A DNA stretch of 52,987 nucleotides from Lachnospiraceae bacterium UBA935. Lineage in GTDB: Bacteria; Bacillota; Clostridia; Lachnospirales; Lachnospiraceae. The notes below the pieces were generated by a model. It was not told the origin of the DNA, made no database searches, and worked only from the letters and a program-made list of their open reading frames with translations. The translations under genes were made by a program, and so were the position numbers. Shown in pieces: positions 47,906 through 52,987 of this stretch (its first letter is position 1; each line of letters opens with the position of its first letter). The stretch covers positions 780 to 53,766 of the forward strand of contig DBDJ01000065.1 in NCBI GenBank assembly GCA_002293525.1, given 5' to 3'.

Positions 47906-50443
47906 ATGAAAAAGACCCTGATCAAAAGTTTAATACTCCTCACCGTTTTCATCCTGTCACTGTATCTGATCAGCGGCATCATGAACCAAGGAAATACCGA
48001 TATGACAGCCCAGATGGCCCCGGCGACCTATCCTCTGGTTTATATCATGATGGGAGAACGCCAGATCAACTGCCTGAGGGGATATGCTGAAATCATGGAA
48101 AGCAGTTACCTCCGTGAAAGCCTGACGCCATTAAGTGAGGGGCGAAGGCTGCGCTTTTGCATCGATAAATTCGATAACCCGGTTACCGGTATTACCTTTG
48201 AAGTCAGAAGCATCGACGGAAGCCGCCTGATAGAAAGTACCGTAGTCGAAATCTATGAGGAAGATGAAGATAAAATAACAGCCGACATAAGTATCAAAGA
48301 TCTGATCGAACCAGAAAAGGAATATACGCTGGTTCTCTTAATAAATACCGATAATGAACAGACAATCCGTTATTATGCCCGCATTTTAAGCCCGGCAGAA
48401 TACCACGCGGAAGAAAAAGTAGACTATGTATTCCAGTTCCATGAAAGGACATTCAATAAAGACGAAGCCAGAGAGCTGACCAAATATCTGGAATCCAATG
48501 CTACCGGCGATAACACTACTTTCAGCAAAGTCACTATACACAGCAGTTTCAATCAAGTGACATGGGGAAACCTGAACGTAACAAAAGAATCGCCGCCGAT
48601 TCTGTATATCAAAGAACTGGGAAGCCAGACGGGCAGTTTCCGGCTGACATATTCAGTTTCTTTGACCGAAGAAAGCGTAAAGACCTATTATTCAGTGGAA
48701 GAATATTACCGTATCCGTTATACTCCAGACCGTACTTACCTTCTGGATTTTGAGCGGACAATGGAGCAGGTTTTTGAAGGAGATCCGCAGGATATCCAAA
48801 ACAGCAAAATCATGCTGGGAATCACCGATCCCCAAATGACGCTTGTCGAAAGTGACGGCGGCAACGTGTTTGCCTTTGAAACGGAAAATACCCTTTACAG
48901 CTTTAATATTGCCGATCAGGAATTTGTCCGGCTTTTTGGTTTCAGTGATCCTGCCAATCAAGACGAACGGACGATATACAAAGGCCACCGGGTTCGTATC
49001 CTCAATGTTGACGAGGCAGGAAACGTGGTTTTTATGGTCTATGGCTATATGAACAGGGGACGCCATGAAGGAACGGTGGGGATATCCGTTTATTCTTATA
49101 ACAGTACCGTTAACACTGTGGAGGAATTAATCTTTGTTCCTTATTACAAATCTCAGGAGCTTTTGGTGGCGGAGGTCGAGCAGATCGTTTATCTGAATAA
49201 AAACGAGCGGCTGTACCTGATGCTTAATAATGAGGTTTATTCTATTGACCTGTTGGAAAGAAGAGCGGAAATAATTGTAACGGGAATGCAGGAAGGCAGC
49301 TACCGCATATCGGAAAGCGATAAGATGCTGGTATGGCAAAGTTCCGGTGACGTTTACCGGGAAACGGGCCTGATCCTGATGAATCTACAGGATGAAAAAC
49401 AGACGGAAATAAAGGCAGGAACGGGGGAATATATTCTGCCGTTGGGATTTATGGGGGAAGACCTGATATTTGGCCTTGCGAAGAGCGAGGATATTGTCAG
49501 GGATCCGCTGGGTAATATTATATTTCCGATGTATACGGTCAAGATTCAGAATGAGCAGGGCATCATCCTTAAGGAACATTATCAGGAAGGCTTGTATGTG
49601 ACGGGCTGTAGCATCGAAGATAACCAAATTAACCTGCACCGGGTCACGAAGACAGAAAGCGGGTCATATGAGCCGGTTGAAGACATGCAGATTACCAACA
49701 AAGAGACTGACGTCGGGAACAGCAATAAAATAGAGGTGGTAATCACGGAAAGACTGGAAAAGATCGTTCAGATCGCCATAAAGGAGGAAGTCGACGCGGA
49801 GGCGATAGTATTACAGACTCCCCGGGAAGTATTATTTGAAGGCGGGCGGGAAATGAATACCCGTGAGACAGAGCAGGATATAAGCCGATATTATGTCTAT
49901 GGCAAAAATGGGATAGAAGGCATTTATCTGTCGGAAGGAAAATCAGTGAATGCCGCTTATCAGGCCTCTGGTGTAGTAACGAACCATAAAGGTGAATATG
50001 TATGGAAGCGGGGGAATCTGGAACTTAGAAACCAGATTATGGCGATTCAAGGGAAAATAGCGGCAGAGAATGAAAACCCCTTGGCTGTCTGTCTGGATAC
50101 GGTCATGGAATATGAAGGGGTTGTCAGGAACGCAGAGTATATGTTGCGGCAGGGCGACAGCGTGCTCTCTATTCTGCAGAATAATATCAGCAATATTCAG
50201 GTGCTGGATCTGAGAGGCTGCCTTCTAGAGTCAGTATTATATTATGTAAACAAAGACATACCTGTTCTTGCTACGCTGGATGACGGGAATGCGGTCTTGA
50301 TCGTTGGGTTTAACGAGCAGAATATCATCATCATGGATCCGCAGACAGGGACGGTCTATAGAAAAGGACGCAACGATTCAATAGCCTGGTTTGAAGAAAA
50401 CGGCAATCAGTTCATAACATACATCCGCACAGATAATAATTGA
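47906..50443 (+). CDS. Large membrane-anchored protein with a C39-peptidase-like C-terminal domain missing its His
   Basis: An 845-residue protein: one N-terminal membrane anchor (about 8-26), then long beta-rich extracellular domains, including a propeller-like region around 250-560. The final 150 residues resemble the C39 peptidase fold: a Cys at 729 in AVCLDTVMEYEGV, ESVLYYVNKDIPVLATLDDGNAVLIVGF, and an Asp in IIMDPQTG. The catalytic His expected before the AVLIVGF strand is Asn795, so the domain is probably a non-catalytic, binding version. AACCGGAG precedes the ATG. The role is unknown; it may sense or bind cell-surface peptides. Confidence 0.75.
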   Translation: MKKTLIKSLILLTVFILSLYLISGIMNQGNTDMTAQMAPATYPLVYIMMGERQINCLRGYAEIMESSYLRESLTPLSEGRRLRFCIDKFDNPVTGITFEVRSIDGSRLIESTVVEIYEEDEDKITADISIKDLIEPEKEYTLVLLINTDNEQTIRYYARILSPAEYHAEEKVDYVFQFHERTFNKDEARELTKYLESNATGDNTTFSKVTIHSSFNQVTWGNLNVTKESPPILYIKELGSQTGSFRLTYSVSLTEESVKTYYSVEEYYRIRYTPDRTYLLDFERTMEQVFEGDPQDIQNSKIMLGITDPQMTLVESDGGNVFAFETENTLYSFNIADQEFVRLFGFSDPANQDERTIYKGHRVRILNVDEAGNVVFMVYGYMNRGRHEGTVGISVYSYNSTVNTVEELIFVPYYKSQELLVAEVEQIVYLNKNERLYLMLNNEVYSIDLLERRAEIIVTGMQEGSYRISESDKMLVWQSSGDVYRETGLILMNLQDEKQTEIKAGTGEYILPLGFMGEDLIFGLAKSEDIVRDPLGNIIFPMYTVKIQNEQGIILKEHYQEGLYVTGCSIEDNQINLHRVTKTESGSYEPVEDMQITNKETDVGNSNKIEVVITERLEKIVQIAIKEEVDAEAIVLQTPREVLFEGGREMNTRETEQDISRYYVYGKNGIEGIYLSEGKSVNAAYQASGVVTNHKGEYVWKRGNLELRNQIMAIQGKIAAENENPLAVCLDTVMEYEGVVRNAEYMLRQGDSVLSILQNNISNIQVLDLRGCLLESVLYYVNKDIPVLATLDDGNAVLIVGFNEQNIIIMDPQTGTVYRKGRNDSIAWFEENGNQFITYIRTDNN

Positions 50444-50587
50444 CATTGTTGAAACAGGCTTAAATTCAAGATTGCAACCGCTAGTTGCGGAGTTTCAAAC
50501 TAAAATTGGTAGTGCAACCGAAGCGGGCTTCCCTATACTGTTGCTAGAGTACTGGCCAAATACTCACACTTCAGCGAAAGGATTATT

Positions 50588-50650
50588 GATATCAATGAAA
50601 AGACCGGTGACATCAATGAAGAGATTAGTGATATCAATGAAAGGATTAGT
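50588..50650. repeat. Three 21-bp tandem units running into a start codon
   Basis: Units at 50588-50608, 50609-50629 and 50630-50650 follow GATATCAATGAAAGGATTAGT and lead directly into GAAATG, the start of the next gene. They are in frame with it and would encode the heptads DINEKTG, DINEEIS and DINERIS, but no start codon precedes them. Confidence 0.85.
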
Positions 50651-50653
50651 GAA

Positions 50654-51502
50654 ATGAATATTGAAATAGCCAACCGGCTCGTGAATCTCCGAAAATCGAA
50701 TAATTATTCTCAGGAAGCACTGGCAGAAAAGCTGGGAATCAGCCGCCAGGCTGTCAGTAAATGGGAGCGTGCGGAAGCTTCCCCGGATACGGATAATCTG
50801 ATTATGCTGGCAAGGTTATATGGGGTATCCTTAGATGAACTGCTTTTTACAGAGGATGAAATTTCCCGTCCGGAACATTATGAAGAAACGGGAGGGACTG
50901 ACCGTGGTTCTAATAGGAACGAAGATGCCACCAAAAACGAGGAATCAGATCAATATGAGGAAACAAACAAATATAATCAAACAAATAAGAAAGAAGAATA
51001 TGTTCATGTCGGCTTTAACGGAGTTCATGTGAGAGAAATAGACGGCAGTGAAGTTCATGTCGGATGGGATGGTATTTATTTAGACGACTCACGTGACAAT
51101 ATCCATATTGATAAAAACGGTGTATTTGTCAACGGTCAGAAGTATGATAAAGAATGGTTTAAACATTATCATCGCCAAAAATTCCCGATGGTATTGCTGA
51201 TCACGACAGCCTATTTCCTGCTGGGTTTTTTCTATGGCTTGTGGCATCCGGGCTGGCTTGTTTTTCTGCTGATACCGATCTGGTATTCTTTTGTGGAAGC
51301 CGTTTACAAGAAAAATGCCCATGTATTTGCTTATCCGGTATTGACAACTTTGGTATTTTTGATGATAGGATTTTTCTGGGGCTATTGGCATCCTGGGTGG
51401 GTAGTTTTTCTGACCATTCCTATATATTATTCTTTGGTAAGTTATTTTACGGGCAGCAGAGAAGAATCCCCTTGGGAAGGAGATGATAATGATGAGCAAT
51501 AG
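50654..51502 (+). CDS. XRE-type regulator with C-terminal membrane repeats
   Basis: A 282-residue protein. Residues 1-65 are an XRE helix-turn-helix (RLVNLRKSNNYSQEALAEKLG, then ISRQAVSKWERAEASPDTDNL). A charged linker follows, then three related short units (VHVGFNGVHV, VHVGWDGIYL, IHIDKNGVFV). Two near-identical membrane repeats each contain GFFxGxWHPGW and a final IPIxYS. It may sense the membrane or an intracellular ligand and regulate neighbouring genes; the short protein at 51489 overlaps its end. The start lies beyond three heptad-coding tandem repeats, and AAAGGA within the last repeat is the ribosome site. Confidence 0.85.
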   Translation: MNIEIANRLVNLRKSNNYSQEALAEKLGISRQAVSKWERAEASPDTDNLIMLARLYGVSLDELLFTEDEISRPEHYEETGGTDRGSNRNEDATKNEESDQYEETNKYNQTNKKEEYVHVGFNGVHVREIDGSEVHVGWDGIYLDDSRDNIHIDKNGVFVNGQKYDKEWFKHYHRQKFPMVLLITTAYFLLGFFYGLWHPGWLVFLLIPIWYSFVEAVYKKNAHVFAYPVLTTLVFLMIGFFWGYWHPGWVVFLTIPIYYSLVSYFTGSREESPWEGDDNDEQ

Positions 51503-51833
51503 TTCAAAGATCTGGATCGGAGGGGTTGTTTTCATCGTATTGACGATAGTAATCAGTGCCATCATTGTCAGATTTTCATCAGGAGGGGATGTTCCGATAT
51601 CGTTTGGGTTTGCTGTGAATACTGAACTACGGAGAACCAGCGAACTGACCATAGGTGCGGATGCCAAGTTAGAAATTGCTGCCCGTTCGGAGGATGTCAT
51701 TTTTTATGAAAATGATGGCTCTTTGCTGGTGATAAAAGAGTATTACCGGTCGGACAGTACAAAAAAGCTGGGAGATATTACCCAGACGGATAATAAAATA
51801 TCGTTTGTGGCAAGTAAGGTCGTGAATTCTTGA
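51489..51833 (+). CDS. Short DUF4097-like membrane-anchored protein, possibly truncated
   Basis: A 114-residue protein (116 if read from the ATG at 51483). AAGGAG lies within the last codons of the preceding gene; ATGs at 51483, 51489 and 51492 are all possible. One membrane helix (about 8-28) precedes a short beta-rich section (SELTIGADAKLEIAARSEDVIFYENDGSLLVIKEY). This resembles the first strands of the DUF4097 beta-helix, which is normally more than 200 residues. The frame stops at 51831-51833, so the protein is either an abbreviated version or decayed. The overlap with the XRE gene indicates an operon. Confidence 0.6.
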   Translation: MMSNSSKIWIGGVVFIVLTIVISAIIVRFSSGGDVPISFGFAVNTELRRTSELTIGADAKLEIAARSEDVIFYENDGSLLVIKEYYRSDSTKKLGDITQTDNKISFVASKVVNS

Positions 51834-51860
51834 TTTTACACATTAAAATGTCAAGGTTGG

Positions 51861-51889
51861 TTGATTTTCTTGGGGCTAGGTGCTAATAT
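51861..51889 (+). promoter_or_regulatory. Promoter for hprK
   Basis: TTGATT (51861-51866), 17 bases, TAATAT (51884-51889). Transcription would begin about 80 bases before the ATG. Confidence 0.45.
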
Positions 51890-51975
51890 AGTAATACGGT
51901 TGTTTATTGCCGCAATATTAACTAACGAAAATATTTACACACAGATTCAAATGAAATAAGAGGGATATTTTAATT

Positions 51976-52911
51976 ATGAATTGTACAGAGAAAGTATTTT
52001 TGAGCAGGCTGGTAAAGGATCTGAATCTGGAATTAGTAAATAAGGAAGTCGATTACAGTCAAAGGCCGATTGAGAATCGCGATATCAACCGTCCGGGAAT
52101 AGAGTTCACAGGTTATTTTCAGCATTATGAGTCGGAACGGGTGCAGATCATCGGCTTTGTGGAATGGGATTATCTGAAAACACTGGATGACGCAAGGCGG
52201 GAAGTGATTTATTCGGAGTTTTTCAGGGAAAATATTCCGTGTGTCATATTTTGCCGAAGCTTAGTGCCTGACGATATGTTTCTAAAAAAGGCCAATGAAA
52301 TCAATGTTCCGGTATTTTCGACAGTTGAGATAACGACCAGATTTATGAGTGATATCATCCGTTGGCTAAATGTGGAGCTGGCACCCTGTATTACCATCCA
52401 CGGCTGTCTGGCGGATGTGTATGGGGTAGGCGTGTTTATTAAGGGAGAAAGCGGCATCGGCAAGAGCGAAGCGTTGTTGGAGCTGATTAAGCGCGGTCAC
52501 CGTCTGATTGCCGATGATGCTGTGGAGATCCGTAAGGTAAGCGAATATACACTGTATGGCCAGGCTCCGGCCTTAACAAGGGATTTCATGGAGATCCGGG
52601 GCGTCGGTATTGTTGACATCAAGGCTCTTTACGGCTACCATGCGATAAAGGAAAGTCAAAATATCGATCTGGTGGTGACGCTGGAAGAATGGAGCAAAGA
52701 TAAGGTCTATGACCGTATGGGAGTAGTCGAAAAACATATTGAAATACTAGGGAATAAAATAGTCAACTATGAAATACCGATTCGGCCAGGCAGGAATGTC
52801 GCGGTAATCATTGAAGCTGCCGCCGTCATCTGCCGTCAGAGAAAATCGGGATATAACTCGATTGACGTATTTTTTGAACGCCGGCAGGCGCTGTCGAACG
52901 AAAATAAATAG
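51976..52911 (+). CDS. hprK: HPr kinase/phosphorylase
   Basis: A 311-residue bifunctional enzyme that phosphorylates Ser46 of HPr in response to glycolytic intermediates and removes it again, the key step of carbon catabolite repression. The catalytic His142 lies in CITIHGCLADVYGVGV, Walker A is GESGIGKS at 157-164, an Asp pair at 180-181 follows, and EIRGVGIVDIKALYG is the HprK signature. The N-terminal domain (1-130) is normal. AGAGGGAT precedes the ATG. Confidence 0.97.
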   Translation: MNCTEKVFLSRLVKDLNLELVNKEVDYSQRPIENRDINRPGIEFTGYFQHYESERVQIIGFVEWDYLKTLDDARREVIYSEFFRENIPCVIFCRSLVPDDMFLKKANEINVPVFSTVEITTRFMSDIIRWLNVELAPCITIHGCLADVYGVGVFIKGESGIGKSEALLELIKRGHRLIADDAVEIRKVSEYTLYGQAPALTRDFMEIRGVGIVDIKALYGYHAIKESQNIDLVVTLEEWSKDKVYDRMGVVEKHIEILGNKIVNYEIPIRPGRNVAVIIEAAAVICRQRKSGYNSIDVFFERRQALSNENK

Positions 52912-52939
52912 GCTGGAAGATGATCAGTCCTTTAAAAGG

Positions 52940-52964
52940 GAACCCTCTCTTGAGGGTTCTTTTA
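52940..52964 (+). terminator. Terminator after hprK
   Basis: GAACCCTC (52940-52947) pairs perfectly with GAGGGTTC (52952-52959), followed by TTTTA. Confidence 0.88.
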
Positions 52965-52987
52965 TTAGTATGACGGGCATGCCCGTG

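Noticed and set aside
50472..50657. Leader-peptide frame over the 21-bp repeats overlapping the XRE start
   Set aside because: It begins at a TTG without a ribosome site and its composition is explained by the tandem repeat.
52973..52986. Perfect 14-base palindrome at the window end, with GGGCATGCCC at its centre
   Set aside because: It is cut off from its context by the window edge, and nothing links it to the CATG sites of cwlD.

Overview
The window is a low-to-mid GC chromosomal segment of an anaerobic, spore-forming Firmicute, most likely a Clostridia / Lachnospiraceae-type organism. The basis is pyruvate formate-lyase, HPr kinase, GdpP, MecA, DUF951 and DUF1858 proteins, spore-type peptidoglycan enzymes (CwlD, SleB-like, GH18) and an F-type ATP synthase with a Na+-type c-subunit. 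The species cannot be named from sequence alone.

Layout. 1-2000: the 3' end of a polymorphic (Rhs-type) toxin gene, an immunity gene, a stranded Rhs-core fragment and further small immunity-like genes. 2060-4200: tRNA-Glu, a YdcF-like protein, a sirtuin and a DUF951 protein. 4300-9400: a replication/translation block (rpsF-ssb-rpsR, then gdpP-rplI-dnaB). 9500-12800: a MerR regulator, a possible 33-residue membrane peptide, a DUF1858 protein, mecA, and a strong promoter followed by an unexplained leader. 13200-15171: a GH18/SH3 protein and the first 51 codons of the spore-cortex amidase gene cwlD.

The main result is that cwlD is cut in two. Its 5' part ends at 15160 and its 3' part resumes at 30827. 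Joining the halves across a shared CATG (15157-15160 and 30827-30830) removes exactly 15,670 bp and restores a 240-codon CwlD with an intact zinc-binding DAGHGG motif. The two inner ends of the insert carry inverted arms (GGTAA and GCGGAAAAC) that would form a pseudo-palindromic attP of about 50 bp centred on the CATG. The insert encodes a large serine recombinase (27620-29200). This is the architecture of sporulation-gene intervening elements such as skin in sigK, but in cwlD and with no recognisable phage genes. Instead it carries pflA, a PTS-EIIC/EAL fusion, a ferredoxin, a three-piece pyruvate formate-lyase, a GHKL kinase with a Spo0A-like response regulator, a CPBP protease, an ABC exporter and a MATE pump.

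31400-35950: the backbone resumes with Sua5, rpiB, upp, dCMP deaminase, a coiled-coil/SleB-like hydrolase and a DUF402 protein. 36200-43740: a complete ATP synthase operon (atpZ-I-B-E-F-H-A-G-D-C) between a consensus promoter and a terminator. 43800-47750: a MoxR / DUF58 / membrane-protein operon and a small conserved protein. 47900-52987: a large exported protein with a C39-like tail lacking its histidine, an XRE-type membrane regulator, a short DUF4097-like protein and hprK.

Two recurring small-scale patterns stand out. Degenerate tandem repeats of 13-32 bp lie upstream of, downstream of or within genes at several loci, in two cases with the start codon in the last unit. Short GC-rich hairpins are repeated just ahead of start codons.
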